From contig NZ_LQPG01000022.1 in NCBI RefSeq assembly GCF_002102265.1, forward strand, positions 124,001 to 188,000: a stretch of 64,000 nt of DNA, read 5' to 3'. Source of the stretch: Mycolicibacter longobardus. GTDB lineage: Bacteria > Actinomycetota > Actinomycetes > Mycobacteriales > Mycobacteriaceae. This document shows positions 8,910 through 17,054 of this stretch, in pieces. Numbering within the stretch: the first letter of the stretch is position 1; each line of letters begins with the position of its first letter. The position numbers and the translations under genes were made by a program. The notes below the pieces were generated by a model, which did not search any database, had not been told where the DNA came from, and saw only the letters and a program-made list of their open reading frames with translations.

Positions 8910-8936
8910 TTGTACACATCTCGATAATGTGTGCAA
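8910..8936. promoter_or_regulatory. Inverted repeat between amidohydrolase operon and TetR
   Basis: Arms TTGTACACAT (8910-8919) and ATGTGTGCAA (8927-8936) pair at 9 of 10 positions around a 7-bp spacer. The right arm overlaps the GTG start of the TetR gene, and the left arm is 27 bp from the start of the divergent amidohydrolase. This is a typical site for a TetR repressor controlling itself and its divergent target. Inferred from symmetry and position. Confidence 0.65.
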
Positions 8937-9542
8937 GTGCCCGGTGCCAAAGAGTCGACGACACTCCCACCGCCGCTGCTCGTGGCCGCCACCGAAACGC
9001 TGCGTCATCTCGGTCCCCGCCGCTTCAGCCTCACGGCGGTGGCCGAAGCGGCGGGGGTGTCACGCGGCACGGTTCACAACGTCTTCGGAACGCGCGATGA
9101 CGCCATAGCTGCGGCGCTTGATCATCTGTCCGCGGCGTTCATCGAGACCATGGCGGTCGAGGTGAACCAACTGGACACCCTGGCCGAGCAGGTGGCGGCC
9201 GCGGCGGTGCTGATCTCGGCGCACCGCCGCCGCTCTGCGGCAGAGCCGCGCGCGATCAATCAGAGCGTTCTGGTGCTGCTGCTGGAACACGGCGGTGACG
9301 AGCTGATGCGTCGCTCCGTCGAACTGTGGACGCCGCTGGTGCGCGCTGCGCAGCGCCGCGGCGAAGTCGGCAACACCCTAGATGCGGGCCGCGCCGGTGA
9401 GTGGATCGTGCGCATGCTGTTCAGCTTCGAACTGCTGCCGCCGATGCGGGTGAATCTGGATAGCCCACGTGCCGTGCGCCGCTTTGTCTGCGATCACATC
9501 ATCGCCGGTCTGACTGGAGGCCACCGTGACCAATCGGCTTGA
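8931..9542 (+). CDS. TetR family transcriptional regulator
   Basis: 203 residues from GTG 8931 (a second GTG at 8937 is possible). The helix-turn-helix reads FSLTAVAEAAGVSRGTVHNVFG at about residues 27-48. Because the inverted repeat reaches the start codon, translation is probably leaderless or nearly so. It overlaps the epoxide hydrolase start by 17 nt, so the two are co-expressed. Likely regulator of the hydrolase and of the divergent amidohydrolase operon. Confidence 0.85.
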   Translation: MQVPGAKESTTLPPPLLVAATETLRHLGPRRFSLTAVAEAAGVSRGTVHNVFGTRDDAIAAALDHLSAAFIETMAVEVNQLDTLAEQVAAAAVLISAHRRRSAAEPRAINQSVLVLLLEHGGDELMRRSVELWTPLVRAAQRRGEVGNTLDAGRAGEWIVRMLFSFELLPPMRVNLDSPRAVRRFVCDHIIAGLTGGHRDQSA

Positions 9543-10668
9543 ACCCCTGCTGCTTCGGGTCGCCGAGGCCGACCTCGACGATCTGCGTCATCGGCTCGGC
9601 AATACCCGCTGGCCGGCCGAGATCGACGGCGCCAACTGGGATTACGGCACCAACCAGCAGTATCTGAAGACCGTGGTGGACCACTGGTTGCACCGTTACG
9701 ATTGGCGCCGCGTCGAATCCGAGGTCAACGCGACCGGCTCGTTCGTCACCGAAGCCGCCGGGCAGCGGGTGCACTTCCTGCATGTGCGCTCATCTGACCC
9801 GGACGCGATACCCCTGGTGATCACCCACGGCTGGCCCGGCTCGATAGTCGAGTTCCTCGATGTGATTCCAGCGCTGCGCCAGCGATTTCATGTCGTGGCC
9901 ATATCGATGCCCGGGTACGGATTCTCCGGACCCACCCGCCGGGCCGGTGTTGACGTCGCGGTTGTGGCGGCCGCGGCCGACGACGTGATGGGGCAGCTGG
10001 GGTATGAGCGATACGTCGCCCAGGGCGGCGATTGGGGCGCGCTGGTCACTCGTCATCTCGGCGAACACTACGCCGGACGCGTCGCGGCCATTCACACCAA
10101 CATGTGCTTCGCGCCGCCCGATCGCGACAACCCCGAGCTGGTGGCCGCCGTGACACCGGACGAGCAGGCGGCCATCATCGCCTCGGTGCAACGCACCGCC
10201 GACGGCACGGCCTACCTGAATCAGCAAGCCACTCGGCCGCATTCGCTGGGTTTCGGGCTCGACGACTCGCCGGTGGGTCTGGCCGGCTGGATTCTGGAGA
10301 AGTTCCACGCCTGGTGCGACACCCGAGACGGCATGCCGATCAGCACCGATCGGCTCATCGACAACCTGATGTTCTACTGGCTGACGGTGACCGCGACCTC
10401 GGCGGCGCGGCTGTACTGCGAATCCGCCCGGGCGGACACCGGCGCGCTCAGCAAGTGGACCGGCCATGTCGGGGTACCCACCGGCTACGCGGTCTACCCG
10501 TATGAGCTGCTACAGACACCGCGGGCGTGGGCTGCCAACCGGTACAACCTCGTTCACTACAGCGTCAAGGACCGCGGCGGGCACTTCGCCGCGTTCGAAC
10601 AACCCGCGATCTTTGCCGCCGACCTTGCGGCATTCGCGGATGTCCTGGTGCAGCAGCGAGTGTTCTAA
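9526..10668 (+). CDS. Epoxide hydrolase (EHN-domain alpha/beta hydrolase)
   Basis: 380 residues from GTG 9526, inside the end of the TetR gene. An N-terminal EHN domain (about 1-95) precedes the alpha/beta-hydrolase core with oxyanion motif HGWPGS near residue 102. The nucleophile is Asp169 in GGDWGA, and the catalytic His lies in GGHFAAFEQP near the C-terminus. This is the microsomal-type epoxide hydrolase pattern: hydrolysis of an epoxide to a vicinal diol through an ester intermediate. GGAGGCCACC precedes the start. Confidence 0.9.
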   Translation: MTNRLEPLLLRVAEADLDDLRHRLGNTRWPAEIDGANWDYGTNQQYLKTVVDHWLHRYDWRRVESEVNATGSFVTEAAGQRVHFLHVRSSDPDAIPLVITHGWPGSIVEFLDVIPALRQRFHVVAISMPGYGFSGPTRRAGVDVAVVAAAADDVMGQLGYERYVAQGGDWGALVTRHLGEHYAGRVAAIHTNMCFAPPDRDNPELVAAVTPDEQAAIIASVQRTADGTAYLNQQATRPHSLGFGLDDSPVGLAGWILEKFHAWCDTRDGMPISTDRLIDNLMFYWLTVTATSAARLYCESARADTGALSKWTGHVGVPTGYAVYPYELLQTPRAWAANRYNLVHYSVKDRGGHFAAFEQPAIFAADLAAFADVLVQQRVF

Positions 10669-10689
10669 GGAGGGGATCGGGCACGCGGA

Positions 10690-11295
10690 CTACCTGCCCA
10701 GCGCGGGCAGCACCACTGTGTCGATGACCTGTCGGACGAAGCCGGCATCCAGCGTCTGGCCGCGGATGACCTGCAACAAGCCCATGGCCAGGACGACGTC
10801 GGCGACCATCGACCAGTCCTTATCGGCGTCGATCTCACCGCGCGCCGCGGCCTGCGCCAAGATCTTCGCGACCAGCCCCTTGCCTTTGACCAGCACGAGG
10901 TCATCGACGGCGGCCGCCAGATCGGGCTCGTGGACGGCCTCCAAGGCGACCCGCAGCACCAGGTCGTTGGGGACGGGGTCATCATCGATGCGCCCCAGTT
11001 GTTCGATCAGGGCATCGAGGTCACCGACCAAGCTGCCGGTGTTCGGGGCCTGCCTGGAGAGCAGATCGGGTCGCCAGTAGATGAGTGCGTCGGTGACCAG
11101 CGCCGCCTTCGACGCCCAGCGGCGGTAGATGGCGGCCTTTCCGACGCCGGCTCGCGCGGCGATGTCGTTCATATTCGCTGCGTCGTAGCCCTTTTCCGAG
11201 ACGACGGCCAGGGCGGCGTCCAGGATCGCGGGATCACGGCTTCTGTCCAGCCGACCATCGGTGCGCTGACGCAGTCGCGATTCCATCTCGGTCAT
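10690..11295 (-). CDS. TetR family regulator coupled to mmpL
   Basis: 201 residues from ATG 11295, which overlaps the mmpL stop as ATGA. The helix-turn-helix is AANMNDIAARAGVGKAAIYRRWASK (about residues 40-64 in two blocks), with a TetR_C_11-like helical C-terminal domain. It is the last gene of mmpS-mmpL-tetR, so it is made together with the exporter it probably represses. The frame remains open upstream, but that part is antisense to nothing useful and overlaps mmpL. Confidence 0.87.
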   Translation of the reverse strand: MTEMESRLRQRTDGRLDRSRDPAILDAALAVVSEKGYDAANMNDIAARAGVGKAAIYRRWASKAALVTDALIYWRPDLLSRQAPNTGSLVGDLDALIEQLGRIDDDPVPNDLVLRVALEAVHEPDLAAAVDDLVLVKGKGLVAKILAQAAARGEIDADKDWSMVADVVLAMGLLQVIRGQTLDAGFVRQVIDTVVLPALGR

Positions 11296-14156
11296 ACCGT
11301 CGTGGGCTGCGGGATCGGGGCGGTCTCGACGGCCGGTTCGGGTTGCGGGCGGTCCCTCATCCGGAAGGTGTTCAGCGGCCACCAGAACCACCGGCCCAGC
11401 GCCGCGGCGATCGAGGGGGTCATGAAGGCCCGCACGATGAACGTGTCGACCAACAGGCCCAGCGCGATCGCGGTGCCCAACTGGCCGATCACCCGCAGGT
11501 CGCTGACCATCATCGAGGCCATGGTCGCGGCGAACACCAGCCCGGCTGCGGTGACCACCCGGCCGGAGGCGCCCATGCCCCGGATGATGCCGGTGTTGAG
11601 ACCGGCCGGGATCTCCTCCTTCAGGCGGGAAACCAGCAAGAGGTTGTAGTCCGATCCCACCGCCAGCAGGATGATGACCGTCAGTGGCAGCACGATCCAT
11701 TGCAGTCCCAGGCCGAGGATGTCCTGCCAGAGCAGCACCGACAACCCGCACGCCGTGCCCAGTGAGGCCAGTACCGTGCCGACGATCACCAGGGACGCCA
11801 CCAGGCTGCGGGTGATCACCAGCATGATCGCGAAGATCAATATCAGGGTGGCGATACCGGCGATGGTCAGGTCGATCTTCACGCCGTCCTGCATATCGCT
11901 GTACATCGACGCGGTGCCGGCCAGCGACACCTCCGAGCCTTCCAGCGGGGTTCCCTTGATGGCGTCCGCGACGGCTTCTCTGATGCCCTGGACATGCTTG
12001 ATTCCCTCGACCGAGGCGGGGTCGCCCTGGTGGGTGATGATGAATCGCACGGCCTTGCCGTCGGGTGAGACGAACATCTTCAGGCCCCGCTTGAAGTCGG
12101 GGTTGTCGAACACTTCCGGCGGAAGGTAAAAGGAGTCATCGTTTTTGGCTTCGTCGAAGAACTTGCCCATCAGGGTCGATCCTTCGGCGCCCTCCTGCAG
12201 ATGCCGCTGAATACCGGACATCGCACTGTGGGTCGCCAGCATGAAGCTGCGCATGTTCTTCATCGACTCGATCTGCTTCGGCAGATCCGCCAGCATCTGC
12301 GGCATCAACATGTCCAGCCGGTCGACGTCTTTGACCGTGGCACCCATGTCGTCGGTCATGGTGTCGACGTCGTCGAGCATGTCGAACATCGACCGCATCG
12401 CCGTGCAGATGGGGATGTCGAAACAGTGCGGTTCCCAGTAGAAGTAGCTCCGCAGCGGCCGGAAGAAGTCGTCGAAGTCCGAGACGTGTTGGCGCACAGT
12501 CTCGATGTCGTCTTTCAGCACATGCATGTCCGCGGTCATGTCGTGGGTGGTGTCGGTGACCTGCTCCATGACGCCGTACATGTGTTCCAACACCGCCACA
12601 GTCCGACCCATCTCGTCGGCCTGCTCGAGCATCGACGCCATGCTGTCGTTCATGAACTTCGCGGTCTGAAGCTGCCCGGAGCTCTGCATGGCGATCACGA
12701 AGGGAATGGAGCTGTGCTCGATCGGCGCTCCCAGGGGACGGGTGATGGTCTGCACCCGGCCGATACCGCGCTCATGGAATACGCTCTTGGCGATCCGGTC
12801 GATGACCAGCATGTCCGCGGGGTTGCGCAGATCATGGTCGGCTTCGACCATCAGCAGCTCGGGGTTCATCCGCGCCTGCGAGAAGTGCCGTTCGGCCGCG
12901 GTCTGCGCGACGTTCGCGGGAATGTCCTCCGGGGTGAACTTCCGGTCGTTGTAGTTCGGGACATAGGTTGCCAGGCTGACGAAACCGATCACCGCGATAA
13001 AGGTCGTGACGACGATGATGGGTTTCGGCCACCGCGTCACGGCTGTGCCGATGATGCGCCAGCCCCGTTCTGAGACTTCGCGTTTGGGATCGAAGATCCC
13101 GAACTTGGACGCCACCACCAACACCGCCGGGGCCAGGGTCAGGCCTGCCACCATGGTCGCGATCAGGGCGATGGCGCAGGGCACCCCCATCGTCTGGAAG
13201 TACGGCAGCTTGGTGGCGGTCAGGCACAGGCAGGCGCCGACGATCGTCAGGCCCGAACCCACGATCACGTGCACCACACCGTTGTAGGCGGTGTAGAACG
13301 CCTCTTCGCGATCCTGGCCGCGGGACCGGGCTTCGTGATAGCGGCCCAGCAGGAAGATGAAGTAGTCGGTCCCCGCGGCGATGGTCAGCATCGTGACCAT
13401 GCTGACGGCGTACGGGGTGAGCCCGATGATGTCCAGATGCCCGGCGGTGGCCACGATGCCTTCGGAGGCGTAGAGCTCGAAGCGCACCAGGATCAGAGCG
13501 ACGATCGCCGACCGCAGCGAGCGGTAGATGGCGAGCAGCATCAGGAAGATGACGCCGATGGTGACCGCCGTCATGAGTTCCATGCTGTTGTGGGCCGCGA
13601 TCAAGGTGTCGGTGTTGAGCACGGTGTTGCCCGCGACATGTGCCTGCACGCCGGGCGGGGCGGGCACCGATTCGACGATCTTGCGGACCGCCGCGACCGA
13701 CTGGTGACTGGGCGTGGTGCCCTGCGCTCCGTCGAGGAAGACCTGCACATAGGCGGCCTTGCCGTCCGGGCTCTGGGAACCGGCGGCGGTCAGCGGGTCA
13801 CTCCAGAAATCCTGGGCGAACTGCACATGCTTGTCGGCTACGAGTTTGGCGAGGATCTTGTCGTAGTACTCGTGCGCACTGTCGCCGAGCTTGTCGTCGC
13901 CCTCGATGACGACCATCGCCGAGGAGTCGGTGTTGAACTCTTCGAACTTGTGCCCGATGTTCATCATGTCCTTGAACGCCGGTGCATCCATCGGGGTCAT
14001 CGGCACCGAGTGCTTGCCGGCCACCTCTCCGAGCGGCGGGGTGAACACGGTGGTGCAGAACGCGATGAGCAGCCAGAGTCCGATGATGGGCACGGCCAGG
14101 ACCCACAGCAGCCGGGCGAAGCGGGAGCGCTGAGGGTGCGCAAGCTGTTTGCTCAT
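11292..14156 (-). CDS. mmpL: MmpL family RND transporter
   Basis: 954 residues from ATG 14156, overlapping the mmpS stop as ATGA; this is the standard MmpL length. There is one N-terminal helix, a large periplasmic domain, helices 2-6, a second long periplasmic domain containing a coiled-coil-like region (about 470-700, many Met/Asp/His), and helices 7-12. Both proton-relay signatures are present: GTDYFIFLL (Asp264) and GSDYNLLLV (Asp836). Presence of a cognate MmpS and overall similarity place it with the MmpL4/MmpL5 group, which exports siderophores, lipids or drugs. The actual cargo is unknown. Confidence 0.93.
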   Translation of the reverse strand: MSKQLAHPQRSRFARLLWVLAVPIIGLWLLIAFCTTVFTPPLGEVAGKHSVPMTPMDAPAFKDMMNIGHKFEEFNTDSSAMVVIEGDDKLGDSAHEYYDKILAKLVADKHVQFAQDFWSDPLTAAGSQSPDGKAAYVQVFLDGAQGTTPSHQSVAAVRKIVESVPAPPGVQAHVAGNTVLNTDTLIAAHNSMELMTAVTIGVIFLMLLAIYRSLRSAIVALILVRFELYASEGIVATAGHLDIIGLTPYAVSMVTMLTIAAGTDYFIFLLGRYHEARSRGQDREEAFYTAYNGVVHVIVGSGLTIVGACLCLTATKLPYFQTMGVPCAIALIATMVAGLTLAPAVLVVASKFGIFDPKREVSERGWRIIGTAVTRWPKPIIVVTTFIAVIGFVSLATYVPNYNDRKFTPEDIPANVAQTAAERHFSQARMNPELLMVEADHDLRNPADMLVIDRIAKSVFHERGIGRVQTITRPLGAPIEHSSIPFVIAMQSSGQLQTAKFMNDSMASMLEQADEMGRTVAVLEHMYGVMEQVTDTTHDMTADMHVLKDDIETVRQHVSDFDDFFRPLRSYFYWEPHCFDIPICTAMRSMFDMLDDVDTMTDDMGATVKDVDRLDMLMPQMLADLPKQIESMKNMRSFMLATHSAMSGIQRHLQEGAEGSTLMGKFFDEAKNDDSFYLPPEVFDNPDFKRGLKMFVSPDGKAVRFIITHQGDPASVEGIKHVQGIREAVADAIKGTPLEGSEVSLAGTASMYSDMQDGVKIDLTIAGIATLILIFAIMLVITRSLVASLVIVGTVLASLGTACGLSVLLWQDILGLGLQWIVLPLTVIILLAVGSDYNLLLVSRLKEEIPAGLNTGIIRGMGASGRVVTAAGLVFAATMASMMVSDLRVIGQLGTAIALGLLVDTFIVRAFMTPSIAAALGRWFWWPLNTFRMRDRPQPEPAVETAPIPQPTTV

Positions 14157-14590
14157 ACGGATTTCACCAGGCAGTAGATGAAGGGCTTGTACTCGTCGAT
14201 GCTGCGGTCGTCCCGGACGTCGTCGTCGACGATGATGCGGCACCGCAGCTGCCGCATTCCCGCGTCGCCCTGGGCGACGATGTTGGCCGACATCGACGGC
14301 AGCGTCGTGACGATGGTGTGCGACCACGGCAGCGGAGCATCTTCGACGAGGTGCGGCTGGCCGTTCTCGTCGAGGAAGTTGACGCTGACGGTGCCACCCG
14401 CAGGTGCCGTCAGCTCGTAGGTGATGTGTTTGGGGTTGAAGGGTTTGGTGTCGTCGGCGTTCGCGTCGGAGGCCGCTATTCGCGCTCCCGCCCCGAAACT
14501 GTCACGCACCCGGACCACGACGTAGGCGCCCAGGGCGATCACGACCACAAGAAGCAGCGGTATCCAGAGCCTCTTGACCAGTCCGAACAC
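14153..14590 (-). CDS. mmpS: MmpS family accessory protein
   Basis: 145 residues from GTG 14590, chosen because AAGGAG lies 7 nt upstream and the length then matches MmpS proteins. One membrane anchor spans about residues 6-28 (LWIPLLLVVVIALGAYVVV). A periplasmic beta-sandwich follows with the MmpS landmarks KHITYELTAPAGGTVSVNFLDENGQP and PWSHTI, ending in a paired cysteine region. MmpS proteins bind the periplasmic part of their MmpL and assist export. First gene of the mmpS-mmpL-tetR operon. Confidence 0.93.
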   Translation of the reverse strand: MFGLVKRLWIPLLLVVVIALGAYVVVRVRDSFGAGARIAASDANADDTKPFNPKHITYELTAPAGGTVSVNFLDENGQPHLVEDAPLPWSHTIVTTLPSMSANIVAQGDAGMRQLRCRIIVDDDVRDDRSIDEYKPFIYCLVKSV

Positions 14591-14656
14591 GCACCGTCTC
14601 CTTAGCCTCCGGCTACCGCGAGGATGTGGGCCACCGCGCGGAAACGCCTCCGCCAA

Positions 14657-14672
14657 CGGAACCCGAGTTCCG
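14657..14672. promoter_or_regulatory. Short inverted repeat upstream of mmpS
   Basis: CGGAAC and GTTCCG flank CCGA, forming a 16-bp dyad in the 224-bp gap between mmpS and the divergent methyltransferase gene. It could be the operator of the TetR at the end of the mmpS operon. With only six paired bases per arm in GC-rich DNA, the evidence is modest. Nothing else distinctive was seen in this gap. Confidence 0.3.
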
Positions 14673-14814
14673 CGTAGGGCCGGACAGGACTGTACCGCAT
14701 CGCGAGCCCGGCGCGGAAGGCTCGGCGGGTGGGGCGGTTTCGGGCGACCCCCGGCCGACGGCCGATGTGGCTAAGCTGAAAAGGCAACTGCCGGACGGGT
14801 TCTTGAGGTGAACA

Positions 14815-15639
14815 ATGGGCAAGGTGCAACCCGACCTCGGCGAGGTCCAGGAAACCCTGCTGATCCCGCTGTACGGTCGCGCACGCGACAGCGCGAGCAG
14901 ACATCCGATCCTGCATGACACGCGCGCCGCCGAACTGGTGGCGGACCTGGACTACGACTTCGGGCGTTTTCGTGGAGGTTCACTGCCGGGCTCGGTGCTG
15001 CGCACCGCGATCTTCGATGTCTGGGTCCGCCGTTTCCTTCGCGACCATCCCGGCGGCACGATCATCGAGATCGGCACGGGGCTCAACACTCGCTTCGAAC
15101 GCGTCGACAACGGTCGGCTGCGCTGGTTCGACCTGGACCTACCGGACACCATCGAGCTGCGCAGGCGCTACTTCGCCGACACCGACCGTCGCACCATGCT
15201 GGCGGGCTCGGTGCTCGACACCGATTGGTTCGACGCCGTCGCCGCCGCCCCGGCCCCGTACCTGTTCGTCGCCGAGGCCGTCCTGCTGTACTTCCCCGAA
15301 GACCAAGTCCGCGGGGCCGTCGGTAATCTCACCGACCGCTTCGCGGGCTCGCAGCTCCTTATCGACACCGGAGGACACAAGATGATCGAGAACCAGCATC
15401 GCAACGGTGCGATGCGGGAGCTGACCGCCCGAATGCAGTGGATCTGCGACGACCCGCGCCGGCTGAACACCTGGGGAATGGAGCTGCTGGAAAGCCGCAC
15501 CATGGCAACCCCGCAGCCCGAGCTGGCCACCGCACTGCCGTGGCGCTATCGCTACGGTCTGCCGGCGCTGGCACGGATTCTGCCCGCGTTCGTCAACGCC
15601 TACCGGTTCAATCTCTTCCGCCTGGGGAACGCCTCATGA
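14815..15639 (+). CDS. Leucine carboxyl methyltransferase family (Tcmp-type) O-methyltransferase
   Basis: 274 residues. The Ppm1/LCM-like methyltransferase pattern is seen: TRAAELVADLDYDF near residue 40, SAM motif IIEIGTGLNTRF near 83, WFDLDLPDTIELRR near 104 and VAEAVLLYFPED near 152. Relatives methylate carboxylates or phenols of small molecules, including polyketides. TTGAGGTGAAC precedes the ATG. Its TGA overlaps the next ATG, so it is coupled to the START-like and kinase genes. Confidence 0.85.
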   Translation: MGKVQPDLGEVQETLLIPLYGRARDSASRHPILHDTRAAELVADLDYDFGRFRGGSLPGSVLRTAIFDVWVRRFLRDHPGGTIIEIGTGLNTRFERVDNGRLRWFDLDLPDTIELRRRYFADTDRRTMLAGSVLDTDWFDAVAAAPAPYLFVAEAVLLYFPEDQVRGAVGNLTDRFAGSQLLIDTGGHKMIENQHRNGAMRELTARMQWICDDPRRLNTWGMELLESRTMATPQPELATALPWRYRYGLPALARILPAFVNAYRFNLFRLGNAS

Positions 15640-16073
15640 GCACAGTCGCCCTCAGCACCGAGCTGCCGCTTTCAGCGCAACGCGCCGCGGCGCTGGCGCG
15701 CAAACCCGCCTTGATGCAGTTCGTTCTCGCCCCGGCCCTCCAGCTGCCCGGGCTGAAGGCCCCGGACCGCCTCGAGGCGGGTACCCGCGCGTCGGCACGA
15801 CTGTGGTGGTTCGGCGTCATCCCCACCTGGACGCACCACCTGGAGATCAAGGAGCTCGATGAGCTGATGATCTACACCCACGAGCACGGCGGCCCGGTGC
15901 ACACCTGGAACCACCGACTGACCTTCACCCCCATCGACGAGCACCGCTGCCGCTACACCGACGAGATCGAGACCGATGACGGCATCAAAGGCTGGGGCAC
16001 GCGCCTGTTCATCCGGCTGATGTTCGCCCATCGACACCGCCGCTGGCACACCCTGGCCGCCATCCTCGAATAG
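15636..16073 (+). CDS. START/SRPBCC-like small protein
   Basis: 145 residues from ATG 15636, which overlaps the methyltransferase stop. The C-terminal half (HHLEIKELDELMIYTHEHGG, RLTFTPIDEHRCRYTDEIE) looks like the last strands and helix of a helix-grip ligand-binding fold. The family is known in mycobacteria but uncharacterised. It lies 3 nt before the kinase-like gene. I infer a ligand-binding or chaperone role for the compound handled by its neighbours. Confidence 0.65.
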   Translation: MSTVALSTELPLSAQRAAALARKPALMQFVLAPALQLPGLKAPDRLEAGTRASARLWWFGVIPTWTHHLEIKELDELMIYTHEHGGPVHTWNHRLTFTPIDEHRCRYTDEIETDDGIKGWGTRLFIRLMFAHRHRRWHTLAAILE

Positions 16074-16076
16074 GTC

Positions 16077-17024
16077 ATGAGCACGATCGACGACGTCATC
16101 ACCCTGGCGTCCCGTCACGGGCTGCACCTCGCCTCCAAGGGCGCCACGGTGAACGAGGCGGGCCTGGACTACCGGGTCGTCATGGCCTCCGACGAGCGCG
16201 GATGCCGCTGGGTGCTGCGGCTGCCGCGCCGCGACGACGTCTCCGCAGCCATGGCCGCCGAGGCCCGCATTCTCGACCTGGTCGGTCCGGTCCTCGCCAC
16301 CGATGGCGTCGCGGTCCCCGACTGGCAGGTCCGTTCCACCGAGCTGGTCGCCTACCCGGCCCTGCCCGGCACGCCCGGCCTCACCCTGACCGACGGCGGC
16401 GAGCCGGTCTGGCACATCGACCCTGCCAGTCCCGACTACGCGGTCCGTCTCGGCCGCCTGCTGGCGCGCCTGCACTCCATTCGCCCCGAGCAGGCCGAGG
16501 CCGCCGGGGCGGACGTGCGCACCCCCGAGCAGGTCCGGCAGTCGTGGCGCGACGACATCAAGACGGTGCGCACGGAGTTCGCCGTCGCGCCCGAGCTATG
16601 CGAGGCCTGGGACGCCTGGCTGGCCGACGACACCTGCTGGCCCGATCAGACCGTGATGACGCACGGTGAGATCTACCCCGCCCACGTCCTGCTCGCCCAG
16701 GACGGCACCATCACCGGGGTGCTGGACTGGACCACCGCGCGGGTGGACGACCCCGCCCGCGACCTGGCCGCCCAGTACGGCGCTGCGGGCGAGGAGATGC
16801 TGCAGGTAACCCTGGAGGCCTACGCGCAGGCCGGCGGGCACGTGCACCCGGGCCTGGCGGCCCAGGCCCGGCGGCTGTGGGACGCCTCCCCGATCGGGTA
16901 CGCACAGTACGCGCTGATCACCCGAGCGGAGGGCGATCTCGCGGCCGCCGCCGCGATGCTGAACCAGCCGGGCCAGGCGCCGGGGCTAGTGCCGACCCGG
17001 CACAGCTACTACACTTCGTCGTAG
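16077..17024 (+). CDS. Macrolide 2'-phosphotransferase-like aminoglycoside/kinase family protein
   Basis: 315 residues. The N-lobe contains TVNEAGLDYRVVMA and RWVLRLPRR, very close to known Mph enzymes. The C-lobe has the Brenner region HGEIYPAH and the Mg-binding LDWTTARVDDPARDLA (Asp217). In Mph and APH enzymes the first motif is HGD, with Asp as catalytic base; here residue 198 is Glu. It may still phosphorylate a macrolide-like or other hydroxyl substrate, or it may have lost that activity. Part of a coupled trio with a methyltransferase and a START-like protein. Function in resistance is inference only. Confidence 0.8.
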   Translation: MSTIDDVITLASRHGLHLASKGATVNEAGLDYRVVMASDERGCRWVLRLPRRDDVSAAMAAEARILDLVGPVLATDGVAVPDWQVRSTELVAYPALPGTPGLTLTDGGEPVWHIDPASPDYAVRLGRLLARLHSIRPEQAEAAGADVRTPEQVRQSWRDDIKTVRTEFAVAPELCEAWDAWLADDTCWPDQTVMTHGEIYPAHVLLAQDGTITGVLDWTTARVDDPARDLAAQYGAAGEEMLQVTLEAYAQAGGHVHPGLAAQARRLWDASPIGYAQYALITRAEGDLAAAAAMLNQPGQAPGLVPTRHSYYTSS

Positions 17025-17054
17025 CATCTGCTCTGCAGCTCCGGGAGATCGCCC

